Source of the DNA: CAYTAP01 sp964435775
Lineage (GTDB): Bacteria; Planctomycetota; Phycisphaerae; Tepidisphaerales; Tepidisphaeraceae
Direction of reading: 5' to 3'
DNA length: 34,490 nt
Assembly: GCA_964435775.1 (NCBI GenBank)
Contig: CAYTAP010000028.1
Span: 1 to 34,490, forward strand
The translations under genes and the position numbers were made by a program. Shown here one piece after another: positions 23,749 through 33,642 of the stretch. A model generated the notes under the pieces. It ran no database searches and had not been told where the DNA came from. It saw only the letters and a list, made by a program, of their open reading frames with translations. Every line of letters begins with the position of its first letter. Position 1 is the stretch's first letter.

Positions 23749-26700
23749 ATGCGTATGGGTTCACGTGGTTCGCTGCGTTGCCCGCAAAAGCACAAGCGCC
23801 GACGCGCGACAATGCTGCTTGAGGCATTGGAGGATCGCCGGTTGCTCAGCGCCGCCGGTGATTTGATCGGCTTATCCATGCTCCGCGCCGACCCGTCGCT
23901 CTCCAACATCGACGGGGCGGGTGTGACGGTCGCGGTGATCGACACCGGCGTCGATCAAACCCACCCGGCGCTCGCGGCGGCATATCGCGGGGGATACGAC
24001 TTTCTCAACAATGACAACACCCCCGACGATGAGCAGGGGCACGGCACGCATGTGTCGGGAATCGTGGCGGCGCGCGATCCGGACATCGGCGTGGCGATGG
24101 GCGCGGGCCTGGTTGACCTGAAGGTCGGAGGCGCCAACGGCTCATCCCGGATCGACCTGGCGGCCACTGAAAAAGCGCTGCAGTGGGTGCTCGCCAATCA
24201 TGCGCAATACAACATCCTCGTCGTCAACATGTCCCTCGGCGGCGGCTTTTTCACAAGCCCCGACCAGGCGACCAACGACATCCTCTACGACGACGTCCAG
24301 CGTCTGCAAAGCGCGGGAATCACCGTGGTCTCGGCGGCCGGCAATGATTACCCCCAATACCAGAAGCTGGGGTCATCCAGCCCCGGCATCTTCTCCACCT
24401 TGAGCGTCGGCGCGGTATGGGACAAGAACGAAGGCGGCCCCTTCCCCAGCAGCGCGTCGGCAACCTACAAGGATTACACGACCGGCGCCGACCGGATCAC
24501 CTACTTTTCCGATCGCCCCGGCACCGCCAACGTCATCTTCGCGCCGGGCGCGTTCATCCGTTCCACGCTTCCGGGCGGAACGTACGGGAGTTTGGCCGGT
24601 ACCAGCCAGGCGACGCCGATGGTGTCGGGTACGGTCGCCTTGATGCAGCAGGCGGCATCGCAATTCGGCGGGCGCTACCTGACGCCGGCCGAGGTGAGCG
24701 ACCTCATTCGCGCCAACGCCGACACGATCAACGACGGGGATGATGAGGACACCAACGTCACCACGACCGGCGACGACTTCCCGCGCGTCAACGCGTATAA
24801 GGCCGTCGAAGGCGTGCGAAGTTATTTCCAGCAAGGCGCGCCGACCCCGCCGGGACAGCAGGCTGGGGACAACAACGGCACGCTCGCCGGCGCGGTCAAC
24901 GTTCCGACGCTCGATGGCAACCAGGCCTTTTCCCTCGGCGGAGGCATCGGATCGGACAACGGACAATCCATCGGCGCCAGCGACGTGGACATGTACCGCA
25001 TGGACGTCGTCGAACCGGGTGCCCTGAGCATCACGCTGTCGAGTCCTGACGGTTCAAGCGGATTCGACAGCTATCTCCGGTTGTTCGATTCGTCCGGACA
25101 TCAGATCGCGTCGAATGATGACCAGTCGTCAGGGAGTTTATTCTCGGCGATCACCGCGAACCTGGCGCCCGGTACGTATTATGCCGGGGTCAGTGGCTAC
25201 TCCAACACGAAGTATGACCCCACCGTCGCCGGAAGCGGCAAGGCGGGCGCCACAGGCGGGTATGCGATCAACTTCGCGCTCGACACCCCCGACCCCAACG
25301 GGCTCCTCCCCGGCGCGGTCAGCCTGAACGTTACCCAGCAGCCGCAGTTGTTCGGCGGCTCGATCGGTTACGACAACGCCAGCGTCGATGCCAATGGGCA
25401 GATCCTCAGCGGAAAATATGTCGGTCCGTCCGACGTGGACCTTTTCCGCATGACCATTCCCGACAACGGCACGCTCTTCGCGCAAACCACCACTCCGTTT
25501 GTCAGCGGCTATGTGGACACCCTGCTTCGATTCTTTGTCGTTGGGGCTGACGGCGGCATCACGCCCATCGCATCCGCCGACGATCTGCCTGGACCGGGCG
25601 ATTCGGCCGGTCACGCCACCGACAGTTACGCGGCCGTGCCGGTGACGCGCGGGCAGGTCATCCTTGTCGGCGTCTCCGATGCCGACAACACATCGTATGT
25701 GCCGACAACCCTCGACGGTCGCTCGTCGGCCGGTTCCGGCGGGCTCTACAACCTGGGCATCTCCTTCATCAATGACGATCAAAATGGCGTGATCACCCAA
25801 TCCACCGATGTGACGCTGCCCCTGTCGCCGCTGGCCGGAAGCATCGGCATGGATGGCGCTTCGGCGGTAGGCGACAAGGATGTCGATTTCTATCACTTTC
25901 GATCCGCGACCCCCGGCGTCATCAACATCCAGATCGACGCGCACAACGCCGGAATTGAAAACCCCGTCAACGCCCTGCTGACCCTCTTCGATGCCCAGGG
26001 AAATGTCCTGGCGACGACCAGTGATTTCAGCGGCGAGGACCCGCAGCTTCAGTTCGTCGCAAAATCGAACACCGACTATTACGTCGCGGTGTCGGGCGAT
26101 GGGAACAACAGCTTCAATCCCGCCGTCAGCGCCAGCGGCAGCTCCGGCGACACCGGCAATTATCTCATCGCCGCGCAATTGCTGCCTGCTTCCGATCAAG
26201 CCCTGCTCAGCAATGATTCGATCCAGAACAACACCCCCACGCCCATTGCCCTCGGACAAACGATTCCGGCGGCCATCGGCGCGGACGGCGCGTTCTCAGC
26301 GGGACCAGGCGACATTGACCTGTACCGTTTCGTCGCACCGGCCACCCGGATCATCACCATTCGCACGATGGGGGATACCACCGGGCAATTCGCCGGCGCC
26401 AACACGTTTCTCCGCCTCTTCGATTCCGGTGGACACGAGCTGGCCGTCAACGACAACGCGTCAATCGATACGACGAGCAGCCTGCTTCACATCGGCGTGG
26501 TGGCCGGGCGGACGTATTACATCGGCGTCAATGGCGCCAGCGCAAACGCCGGCGCTTACAACCCATTGACCGGCGCCGGCGCGGCGTCGGGTTCAACGGG
26601 AAACTATTCGCTGAACGTCTCCTCGTTCCAAGGATCTATCGTTACGGGATCCGACTCCGGCGGCGCGCCGCTCGTCAATGTCTATGACGCGGCAACGGGG

Positions 26701-27564
26701 CTGCTTGACCGGACGATCGCCGCCTACGATGCCGGCTTCAAGGGGGGAGTTCGCGTCGCGTCGGCCGACGTCAACGGAGATGGCTTGCCCGACATCATCA
26801 CCGCCCCAGGCCCCGGCGGCCCGCCCGATGTGCGCGTCTTCGACGGATTCACCGGCCAGCCCCTGGCGGGGAAGCTCGGCAGTTTCTTCGCGTATGATCC
26901 CGCGTACCTCGGCGGCGTTTACGTCGCGGCCGGCGACCTCAACGGCGATGGCAAGGCGGACCTCGTGACCGGCGTCGACGCCGGCGTCGGCCCGAATGTC
27001 AAAGCCTTCAGCGGCGTCGATGGCTCGACCTTGAAAAGCTTCTGGGCATACGACCCCGGTTTTCTCGGCGGCGTCAGTGTCGCCGTCGGGGATGTCAACG
27101 GCGATGGCGCACAAGACATCATCACCGGCGCACAAGCTGCCGCCCCGCATGTCCGCGCGTTCTCCGGGCTCGATAATTCCCTGGTCGCGAGCTTCTTCGC
27201 CTATGATCCCGGTTTCGTCGGAGGGATTAGCGTCGCGGCGGGGAAAGTGCTGGGCAACGGACGCAGTCAGATCATCACCGGCACGGCCGTCGGCGCGCCT
27301 CATGTGAAAGCATTTGATGTCGCCAATCCTGACGCGACCACGACGGTGCGAAGTTTCTTCGCGTACGACCAGACATTTGGTGGCGGCGTGCGCGTCGGAA
27401 TCGACGACCTCAACGGCGACGGCCTCGACGACATCCTGACCGCCTCCGGCCCGGGCGCGACGCACATCAAGGCATTCAGCGGCGCGGCTTCACTTGATCT
27501 CCTGCGAAGCTTCCTTCTTGATTCGACATCCGTCGCAGGCGCCTTTGTGGGCGGCAGCGCGTAG
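23749..27564 (+). CDS. Large secreted subtilisin-like serine protease (S8) with PPC and FG-GAP-like repeats
   Basis: A 1271-residue modular exported protein. The start ATG 23749 follows GAGG by eight bases. An Arg/Lys-rich leader precedes LLEALEDRRLLSA (residues 23-35), the planctomycete LEPR-like N-terminal motif of many secreted proteins. The S8 domain (about 55-340) has an intact triad: D65 in VAVIDTGVDQTHP, H98 in GHGTHVSG and S286 in LAGTSQATPMVSG, with oxyanion N199. Around four PPC-like beta domains (about 375-960) follow, seen as repeats of DVDxYRM...YYxGVSG. The last 300 residues are FG-GAP-like repeats with DVNGDGLPD, DLNGDGKAD, DVNGDGAQD and DLNGDGLDD, presumably calcium-binding blades, each with a FFAYDPGF-like element. 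A canonical signal peptide is not obvious. The gene is convergent with the hybrid kinase. Confidence 0.93.
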   Translation: MRMGSRGSLRCPQKHKRRRATMLLEALEDRRLLSAAGDLIGLSMLRADPSLSNIDGAGVTVAVIDTGVDQTHPALAAAYRGGYDFLNNDNTPDDEQGHGTHVSGIVAARDPDIGVAMGAGLVDLKVGGANGSSRIDLAATEKALQWVLANHAQYNILVVNMSLGGGFFTSPDQATNDILYDDVQRLQSAGITVVSAAGNDYPQYQKLGSSSPGIFSTLSVGAVWDKNEGGPFPSSASATYKDYTTGADRITYFSDRPGTANVIFAPGAFIRSTLPGGTYGSLAGTSQATPMVSGTVALMQQAASQFGGRYLTPAEVSDLIRANADTINDGDDEDTNVTTTGDDFPRVNAYKAVEGVRSYFQQGAPTPPGQQAGDNNGTLAGAVNVPTLDGNQAFSLGGGIGSDNGQSIGASDVDMYRMDVVEPGALSITLSSPDGSSGFDSYLRLFDSSGHQIASNDDQSSGSLFSAITANLAPGTYYAGVSGYSNTKYDPTVAGSGKAGATGGYAINFALDTPDPNGLLPGAVSLNVTQQPQLFGGSIGYDNASVDANGQILSGKYVGPSDVDLFRMTIPDNGTLFAQTTTPFVSGYVDTLLRFFVVGADGGITPIASADDLPGPGDSAGHATDSYAAVPVTRGQVILVGVSDADNTSYVPTTLDGRSSAGSGGLYNLGISFINDDQNGVITQSTDVTLPLSPLAGSIGMDGASAVGDKDVDFYHFRSATPGVINIQIDAHNAGIENPVNALLTLFDAQGNVLATTSDFSGEDPQLQFVAKSNTDYYVAVSGDGNNSFNPAVSASGSSGDTGNYLIAAQLLPASDQALLSNDSIQNNTPTPIALGQTIPAAIGADGAFSAGPGDIDLYRFVAPATRIITIRTMGDTTGQFAGANTFLRLFDSGGHELAVNDNASIDTTSSLLHIGVVAGRTYYIGVNGASANAGAYNPLTGAGAASGSTGNYSLNVSSFQGSIVTGSDSGGAPLVNVYDAATGLLDRTIAAYDAGFKGGVRVASADVNGDGLPDIITAPGPGGPPDVRVFDGFTGQPLAGKLGSFFAYDPAYLGGVYVAAGDLNGDGKADLVTGVDAGVGPNVKAFSGVDGSTLKSFWAYDPGFLGGVSVAVGDVNGDGAQDIITGAQAAAPHVRAFSGLDNSLVASFFAYDPGFVGGISVAAGKVLGNGRSQIITGTAVGAPHVKAFDVANPDATTTVRSFFAYDQTFGGGVRVGIDDLNGDGLDDILTASGPGATHIKAFSGAASLDLLRSFLLDSTSVAGAFVGGSA

Positions 27565-27580
27565 CGGCACGGTATCGCGC

Positions 27581-29593
27581 TCAGCGTACCAGCTCGTGAA
27601 TGACGCTCTGGAGCCGCTGAAAATTGATCGGCTTGGTCAGGTGTTCCTCAAATCCCACCTCCTTGCTCCGTCGAATGTCCTCGTCCATTCCAAATCCGCT
27701 CACGGCAATTCCCCTGATCTTCTGGATCCCTTGAATCTCCCGCATCAAGTCCAGGCCGCTGCCATCGGGGAGACCGATGTCGCTGATGAGCAGGTCAAAA
27801 CTGTGCGCCCGCGCATGAGTCAACGCAGACTTCACGCTGTCGGCCGTCTCGATCTCATATCCCAGCCGCTGCAACAACCGTTTGAGTGCCCTGCTCGTGT
27901 CCGCGTGATCGTCCACCAGGAGGATGCGCCCCGCGTGCCGCGTCGGTACGTTCGACTTGTTCGGCTGACTTTTCGCCTTTGCCTGCGGATCGACCGTGGC
28001 AAGCCAGACACTGAGTGTCGCCCCGCGTCCCGGTCCCGCGCTGGCCGCCAGAATGTCGCCGCCATGCGCGCGGATCAGCGCGCGGGAAATCGAGAGCCCC
28101 AGGCCCACACCCCCAAATTGCCTGCGCATCGCCCCTTCCCCCTGCTCGAAGGCGTCGAAGATTCGCGGGAGCAATTCGGGATGAATGCCGATCCCCGTGT
28201 CCTCCACTGAGATTGCCAGGAGGGGCTTGTCCCCTTCGCCGCCTTGCGGCACCGTGGTCGCCATGGCCCGATCACCGGTCGCCGGACATGGACAGGCGCC
28301 GTCGATGTTGTGCGTTCGGAACACGATGCGCCCGCCGCTGGGCGTGAACTTCACGGCATTCTTCAACAGGTTCCAGAGGACCTGCTGAAGCCGCGCCAGG
28401 TCCGCCTTCACATGGTGATGTTCGGCATGCAGGTCCATCTCCAGGTGCAGCCGCTTGGTCTGAATTTCGTCGCGCCAGAGGCTTACCGCCCCATGAATCG
28501 CGGTGTTGGCGTCGCCCGACTCCATGTTGAGGTTGATCCGGCCCTGTGAGAGTCGTGTCAGATCAAGCAGGTCGTCAATGAGCCTCGCCTCCAGCTCGAC
28601 ATTGCGCCGGATCATCGCCACCTGCTCGCGAAGATCGGCGTTCAACGATTCCTCATGCTCGAGCAGATGGACAACACCCAGGACAGGCGTCAGCGGCGTG
28701 CGCAATTCATGGCTGAGCACTGCGAGGAACTCATCCTTGGCGCGATTGGCCGCCTCGGCATGCGCCCGCGCCGCCTGCTCGCGTTCGAGCAGTTGGGCAT
28801 GCTGCAATTCACTCTCTTTTCGCGTGCTGATGTCGATGCATGACCCGACGAAACCGGCAAATGAGCCGTCCACCAGTATGCAGGGGGAGGCGCGATTCAA
28901 CACCCATCGATATTGTCCATCATGACGGCGGAACCGATACTCCATCTCAAAGGGGGTGCGCGAGTCGAGGTGTTCCCGATACATTGTCAAAAAACGGGAA
29001 GCATCCTCCTCATGGATGCCTTCGGCCCATCCGTACCCAAGCTCCTCGGCCATGGATCGCCCGGTAAACCGCAGCCAGCTTTCGTTGGTGTAGGTGAACC
29101 CCCCGCGGTCATCCGAGACCCACAGCAAAACCGGCGCGCTGTCGGCCATGTTGCGAAAGCGACTTTCGCTTTGCATGAGCAGGGCGTTGGCCAGCGCCGC
29201 CGCCCGTTCGGCCAGGTGGATGCGAACGGCGCTGTGGACGCTGCGCGCGAGGTGGTCGAGTGGCAACTGACCTTTGGCCAGATAATCGCTCGCCCCGGCT
29301 TTCATCATCTCCGCGGCGATCTGATCATCCCCCTGCCCGGTCAACACAATGATCGGCGTCATCACCCCCGCCCGCCTCACGTCGCGCAGGACCTCAAGCC
29401 CATTTCCACCGGGCAGGTCGTAATCCAACACCGCGCAGTCAAACTCTTCGCTTTTGAGCAATGCCGTCGCGTCGCCGCCAGCCCCGGCTTCAACAACCTC
29501 GGCATGCCACGGCCCGGCACGCAACGCGCGGGACACCCGCAAGCGATCAACCTCATCGCCGTCCACCACGAGAATCTTCAAAGGATCAGACAT
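27581..29593 (-). CDS. Hybrid sensor histidine kinase (REC-PAS-HisKA-HATPase-REC)
   Basis: A cytoplasmic 670-residue hybrid kinase without transmembrane segments. An N-terminal receiver (about 5-125, phosphoacceptor D57 in CAVLDYDLPGGNGL) is followed by a PAS/PAC domain (about 140-260). HisKA follows with FLAVLSHELRTPLTPVLG (H295). The HATPase has its N box in LWNLLKNAVKFTP (about 406-418), G1 at VEDTGIGI and G2 at GGVGLGLSISRAL. The C-terminal receiver has D605 in ISDIGLPDGSGLD and K654 in HLTKPINF. A coiled stretch (LQHAQLLEREQAARAHAEAA) links PAS and HisKA. The N-terminal receiver suggests it is itself fed by an upstream kinase. Start ATG 29593 is chosen because it aligns with the receiver. 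The gene is downstream of the GspE-type ATPase after a 274-base gap. Confidence 0.94.
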   Translation of the reverse strand: MSDPLKILVVDGDEVDRLRVSRALRAGPWHAEVVEAGAGGDATALLKSEEFDCAVLDYDLPGGNGLEVLRDVRRAGVMTPIIVLTGQGDDQIAAEMMKAGASDYLAKGQLPLDHLARSVHSAVRIHLAERAAALANALLMQSESRFRNMADSAPVLLWVSDDRGGFTYTNESWLRFTGRSMAEELGYGWAEGIHEEDASRFLTMYREHLDSRTPFEMEYRFRRHDGQYRWVLNRASPCILVDGSFAGFVGSCIDISTRKESELQHAQLLEREQAARAHAEAANRAKDEFLAVLSHELRTPLTPVLGVVHLLEHEESLNADLREQVAMIRRNVELEARLIDDLLDLTRLSQGRINLNMESGDANTAIHGAVSLWRDEIQTKRLHLEMDLHAEHHHVKADLARLQQVLWNLLKNAVKFTPSGGRIVFRTHNIDGACPCPATGDRAMATTVPQGGEGDKPLLAISVEDTGIGIHPELLPRIFDAFEQGEGAMRRQFGGVGLGLSISRALIRAHGGDILAASAGPGRGATLSVWLATVDPQAKAKSQPNKSNVPTRHAGRILLVDDHADTSRALKRLLQRLGYEIETADSVKSALTHARAHSFDLLISDIGLPDGSGLDLMREIQGIQKIRGIAVSGFGMDEDIRRSKEVGFEEHLTKPINFQRLQSVIHELVR

Positions 29594-29867
29594 CCGACCA
29601 CGCGCATCTTCCAGCCCCCTGGCAACCAATCCCTTCCATGCCCCAACCGCCACGACCTCATCTTCGGCGCACGCCCCCTGCACGCGCGCTCATCAAACGG
29701 CACTGCAGCGCCACTCAATTCCGCGCACAGTGGCAATGTAGTCCGCGGGGGTTCTTTTGTGGAACGGATGAAATACGCAATAGATGCGTGAATGCACCCG
29801 CCTCGGCGTGGCGTGAACCACGCCATCCAGGCAGATACCAACGGCGCCTCAAATCCCCCCGCATCGG

Positions 29868-31142
29868 TCAAGTGTCCAGGAGATGCTCCGACGGAATGAC
29901 GCGGAAAACTTCCTCAGTGCTCGTGCGGCCCTGCGCAACCTTCAAGAGCGCCGCCTGGCGGAATGTTTGCATTTTTTCATTCATCGCCTGGTCACGAATC
30001 GCCTGGGTGGGCTTGTTATCCGAGATGAGATTCCGGATGGCCTTGCTTGCGGTCAGAATCTCGAAAATCCCCTCCCGGGCATCATACCCAGACCCTGAGC
30101 AAACATCGCATCCAACCGGCGCGAAGAGCGTTTGTCCTTCGCCGGCTTTCAGCCAAGGTCGGACTTCATCAAAAGTATGGGGTGCTTCAGAAAGATCAAA
30201 ACTCGACTTGCACTTGGGGCACAAGGTTCGCACCAGGCGCTGGGCGATGACGCCGCGCAATCCCGTCGCGAGGAAGTGGGGGTTGACGCCGAGGCTTCGC
30301 ATCGACTGGACCGCATTCGCCGCCGCCGGGGCGTGGATGGTGGCGAAGACGAGTTGTCCGGAATTGGCCGCGTGAACGGCGGTTTGCGCCGTCTCGGCAT
30401 CGCGGATTTCCCCGATCATGATCACATCCGGCGACTGCCGGAGCACGCTTCGCAGCAGATCGAGAAACGTCAGTCCAATCGCAGGGTTGACCTGCGACTG
30501 CCGCAAGCCGTCGATGGCGAACTCGACGGGGTCTTCGATGGTGTTGATCTTCCGCCGTCCATCATTGAGGCGCGACAGGCAGGCGTATTGCGTCGCGGTT
30601 TTTCCCGATCCCGTCGGTCCGCAAATGAGGATCAAACCGCTTGGGGTTGAAACCATCTCGGAGACCGCGTTGAACTGCTCGGCGTTCAATCCAAGCTGCT
30701 CGAGTGAGATTAGGTTGGTCGAACGATCCAGCAGACGAATGGCAAAATCCTCCCCATGGAGCGTGGGGATCATATTGATGCGGAGATCAATCGTGTCGTC
30801 GTCGTTTTCGTAGATCCACCGCCCATCGAGCGGCCGGCGTTTTTCATTGAGGTCCATGCCCGAGCGCGCCTTGATCGTGGCGATGACCTTGCGCCCCAGT
30901 TCGACCGGCAAAATGGAAATCGGACGAATCATGGCCATCGCTCTCACTTGCGCCGCGACGTGCTGCTCGTTGGTCACCAGGAACAGGTCGCTCGCCTTCA
31001 TCGCCAGGGCGTGCTCGATCAGTGCCGCAAACGCCTGATCGACGCCATGATGCGCGACATCAATCATTTGAGGGCGGGCAACGGGCGCATCGCCCGCCTC
31101 GGCTGCGGATTTCCCGGCGGCTTTGCTGATTTTGTTCATCAT
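29868..31142 (-). CDS. GspE/PilB-type secretion or pilus ATPase
   Basis: A type II/IV secretion traffic ATPase of 424 residues. Walker A is GPTGSGKT (175-182), the Asp box is TIEDPVEF (201-208) and Walker B is DVIMIGEIRDAETAQTAVHA (E245). The His box is ATIHAPAAANAVQSM. The CPKC (308-311) and CDVC (345-348) pairs form the zinc tetracysteine typical of GspE/PilB and absent from PilT. It is short: the usual N1/MshEN domain is missing and only about 45 residues precede the ATPase N2-like domain (FAALIEHALAMKASDLFLV). It starts MMNKISKAAG with AGGTGA just upstream. Genes for pilins or secretins are not in the window. It lies 53 bases after a STAS-domain gene and probably shares its transcript. 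Confidence 0.9.
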   Translation of the reverse strand: MMNKISKAAGKSAAEAGDAPVARPQMIDVAHHGVDQAFAALIEHALAMKASDLFLVTNEQHVAAQVRAMAMIRPISILPVELGRKVIATIKARSGMDLNEKRRPLDGRWIYENDDDTIDLRINMIPTLHGEDFAIRLLDRSTNLISLEQLGLNAEQFNAVSEMVSTPSGLILICGPTGSGKTATQYACLSRLNDGRRKINTIEDPVEFAIDGLRQSQVNPAIGLTFLDLLRSVLRQSPDVIMIGEIRDAETAQTAVHAANSGQLVFATIHAPAAANAVQSMRSLGVNPHFLATGLRGVIAQRLVRTLCPKCKSSFDLSEAPHTFDEVRPWLKAGEGQTLFAPVGCDVCSGSGYDAREGIFEILTASKAIRNLISDNKPTQAIRDQAMNEKMQTFRQAALLKVAQGRTSTEEVFRVIPSEHLLDT

Positions 31143-31195
31143 GTCACCTTTGTCGGCGTCAACCCCGCGGATTCATCACTGGTTCGACATTCCAT

Positions 31196-31558
31196 CTATT
31201 CGGCCAGAATCGCCTTGGCGGCGAGTTCGTCTTTCGCCAACGTGACCGCCTGCCCGATCCGCAGCATGTCCAACACCTGGCGAACGCCCGGCTGGATGGA
31301 GTGGACCACGAAGCGCCCCCCGGCGCCTTTGAACTCCTTGTGGGAGGCGATCATCCATCCAATGGCCGACGAATCGATGAAACTGACCTGGGACATGTCC
31401 AGGAGCACCTGGTTGCCCGCCCAGGCGGGTCCGAGGACATTCTCGAACACATTGGCGCCTTTGGACGAAGCGCCCTGAATGTCGGCGGAGGTGATGGTGC
31501 CCTCGGCGGCAACAGCCACAAATCCGCCTTTATCAATCCGGACCAGTGAAAGTTTCAT
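31196..31558 (-). CDS. STAS domain protein (anti-sigma factor antagonist-like)
   Basis: A 120-residue protein made of one STAS domain. ATG 31558 is preceded by GGAAGAG, giving MKLSLVRIDKGGFVAVAAEG. The core motif VLLDMSQVSFIDSSAIGWMI contains the serine after aspartate that is phosphorylated in SpoIIAA/RsbV relatives. The rest (GGRFVVHSIQPGVRQVLDML) is the usual helix-strand order. Family knowledge: such proteins bind anti-sigma kinases or report phosphorylation state, but no partner kinase or sigma factor is adjacent. The frame extends to 31687, where the extra residues look noncoding. It is located upstream of the GspE-type ATPase on the same strand, perhaps coupling a signalling switch to this secretion/pilus function (inference). 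Confidence 0.88.
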   Translation of the reverse strand: MKLSLVRIDKGGFVAVAAEGTITSADIQGASSKGANVFENVLGPAWAGNQVLLDMSQVSFIDSSAIGWMIASHKEFKGAGGRFVVHSIQPGVRQVLDMLRIGQAVTLAKDELAAKAILAE

Positions 31559-31873
31559 CGGCTCTTCCAGCTTGTGAAAATGGGGCCGCCGCGGATCGCA
31601 GGCCGGCCGACTGACCTTGACGCCACGCGGCAATTTATACCCTTGGCCACATCCCTTCGCCAATGACGGGGCCTTGAATCGCCGCATGCGAACGTTCGCG
31701 CCTCATTCCCCATCGGCCAGATGAGGGTGTAATCTTGTCGATTGCGTGCCGGTGGGGTACCTTGGCGAGTCATGGATGATCCACGCTCGCGTGATCAGTC
31801 CAACCACAATGCCGGGGATGGGGCTTGACTGAACATGAGCATCGGCATCGACAGGGTCCGCATGGAGAAACTG

Positions 31874-33547
31874 ATGAGTGAGGCCGTCTTTCCTTTCAGT
31901 CCCGCCGGTGCGATGCGCGGCGGTGTCCAGGCACACGCATGGACCTGGCGGCGCGCGGCCGGGCGCGCGACACTCATCCTGTCGCTCCTCACCCTCCTGC
32001 TCACCGGATGCGCCCGCGGACCCCATGTCCTTCCCGAGGATCAGCAAATCACGATCGATCGGAGCCTGATCGAATACCCGGCCGGCTTTGATCTCAAGCC
32101 GTATGTCGAAAACCTGACCGCCCCCACCGCGATCGCGTTCGACACCTTCGGCACACTGTTCGTCGCCGAGGGAGGCATCGACGGCGCCGAACCCCATATC
32201 TTCGCGCTGCGCCCCGACGGGACGCGGTTTGATGTTTTCCCCGTCGGTCGGCGGGTGCCGTTCGTCAAAAGCGGCTTTCGCATTTATGGACCGGTCGGCG
32301 GCATTGCCGTCGCCAACGGACACATCTACGTCTCCCATCGCGACGAGCACGATCTTGGCGTCATCACCGTCTTCGATTACCACGGCAATCACCAGACCGT
32401 CGTCGCGGATCTCCCGGCCAAGGGGGATTACTCGGTCACGGACCTGGCGATCAACCCCATCAACGGACGGCTCTATTTCGGCATGGGAACCGCCACCAAT
32501 TCCGGCATCGTCGGACTCGATAATTTCCAGACCGGATGGGTGCAAAAACATCCGGGCTTTTGCGACCAGCCGTACGTTGACCTCGTTTCCCACGGCTCTC
32601 GATTCGATACGCCCAATCCCTTCGCCGGGCTGTTTGGCGGCAAGGATGTCGCCGTCACCGCGCCGTTCCAGCCCTTTGGCGTCAGCAACCGCATTCGCAT
32701 CCCCAAGGCGCGCGACGGCAAGCCCAACGGCGCGATCTACTCCATCGATCCCGGCGGCGGGGATTTGCGCGTCGAGGCCTATGGCATCCACAACCCGCGC
32801 GGGCTGGCGTTCAACGCCTTCAACCGGCTTTACACCACCAACACCGGCATGGAGCTTCGCGGGACCCGCCCGGTGAAGGATGATCCGGATGTTCTGCTCT
32901 GGGTCGTGCGCGACACGTGGTATGGCTGGCCGGACTATTCGGCGGATCTTCAGCCGATCAGCGATCCACGCTTTCAGCCGCCGGTGCAGATGATCCTCAA
33001 AAGCGGGTATCCCGCGCTGTCGGCGCTGATCGATCAGGATGCGTCCGGCCTGCTCCGTCCGGATCGCAACACCCTGCTCGGCGGCGTCTTCAAACCACTC
33101 TCCGGCGCGGCGAAGTTTGACTTCGCGCCCGATGCGCCCGAATGGAAGGAGTTTCGGGATTCGGCGCTCGTCGCACTCTCGGGCGATCGCGCTCCGTTCG
33201 CCACCGGCGGATCATCCGGTCTGAAACTGGCGGCGCCGGTGGGATACAAGATCGTCCGCGTCAACCTCGACAACCGGGAAGTCAGCGACTTCATCCGCAA
33301 CACGCGCGACCTCCCCGGCCATGACATCCCGCGCCAGAAATGGGCGCTGGAGCGCCCCATCGACGTCAAATACAACCCGGTCGATCACAGCCTTTACATC
33401 CTCGATTTCGGACGCATGAAAATGCGCGGGGGCAAGGAAGACCCGATCGGGGACACGGGCAGAATCTATCGCCTGATCCCCGCCACCGCCGCCTCCACCC
33501 GACCGGCGTACAAACCCGACATGCCCTCGGGCGCGCAGCGGCAATAA
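31874..33547 (+). CDS. Lipoprotein with glucose/sorbosone dehydrogenase-like beta-propeller
   Basis: A 557-residue exported lipoprotein. ATG 31874 is favoured by GGAG six bases upstream. The n-region is long, followed by RRAAGRATLILSLLTLLLTG and the lipobox cysteine (LTGC). The remainder is a beta-propeller with sequences such as APTAIAFDTFGTLFVAEGG, VTDLAINPINGRLYFGMGTA, IHNPRGLAFNAFNRLYTTNT and RPIDVKYNPVDHSLYILDFG. This repeating pattern resembles the glucose/sorbosone dehydrogenase and NHL families. PQQ-binding residues cannot be verified, so substrate and catalysis are open. It may act in outer-membrane or periplasmic sugar oxidation or simply bind ligands. No neighbour gives a pathway. 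Confidence 0.82.
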   Translation: MSEAVFPFSPAGAMRGGVQAHAWTWRRAAGRATLILSLLTLLLTGCARGPHVLPEDQQITIDRSLIEYPAGFDLKPYVENLTAPTAIAFDTFGTLFVAEGGIDGAEPHIFALRPDGTRFDVFPVGRRVPFVKSGFRIYGPVGGIAVANGHIYVSHRDEHDLGVITVFDYHGNHQTVVADLPAKGDYSVTDLAINPINGRLYFGMGTATNSGIVGLDNFQTGWVQKHPGFCDQPYVDLVSHGSRFDTPNPFAGLFGGKDVAVTAPFQPFGVSNRIRIPKARDGKPNGAIYSIDPGGGDLRVEAYGIHNPRGLAFNAFNRLYTTNTGMELRGTRPVKDDPDVLLWVVRDTWYGWPDYSADLQPISDPRFQPPVQMILKSGYPALSALIDQDASGLLRPDRNTLLGGVFKPLSGAAKFDFAPDAPEWKEFRDSALVALSGDRAPFATGGSSGLKLAAPVGYKIVRVNLDNREVSDFIRNTRDLPGHDIPRQKWALERPIDVKYNPVDHSLYILDFGRMKMRGGKEDPIGDTGRIYRLIPATAASTRPAYKPDMPSGAQRQ

Positions 33548-33642
33548 GACTCAAGCCCTTCTCTGTAGCCGTAAACGCAGAGATCGTCCCCGCGCATGGT
33601 CCATCATGGTGCTCGCCAGGCAATGCCGTCATCGGCGATTCC

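Noticed and set aside
26593..27465. 290-codon minus-strand frame opposite the FG-GAP repeats
   Set aside because: The repeated RGREDDVxxA-like pattern is only the reverse reading of the DxNGDG repeats.
29594..29867. Possible small gene in the gap between the GspE-type ATPase and the hybrid kinase
   Set aside because: A 97-codon TTG-started frame exists, but it lacks a ribosome binding site and any recognisable sequence. I see nothing convincing in this 274-base gap.
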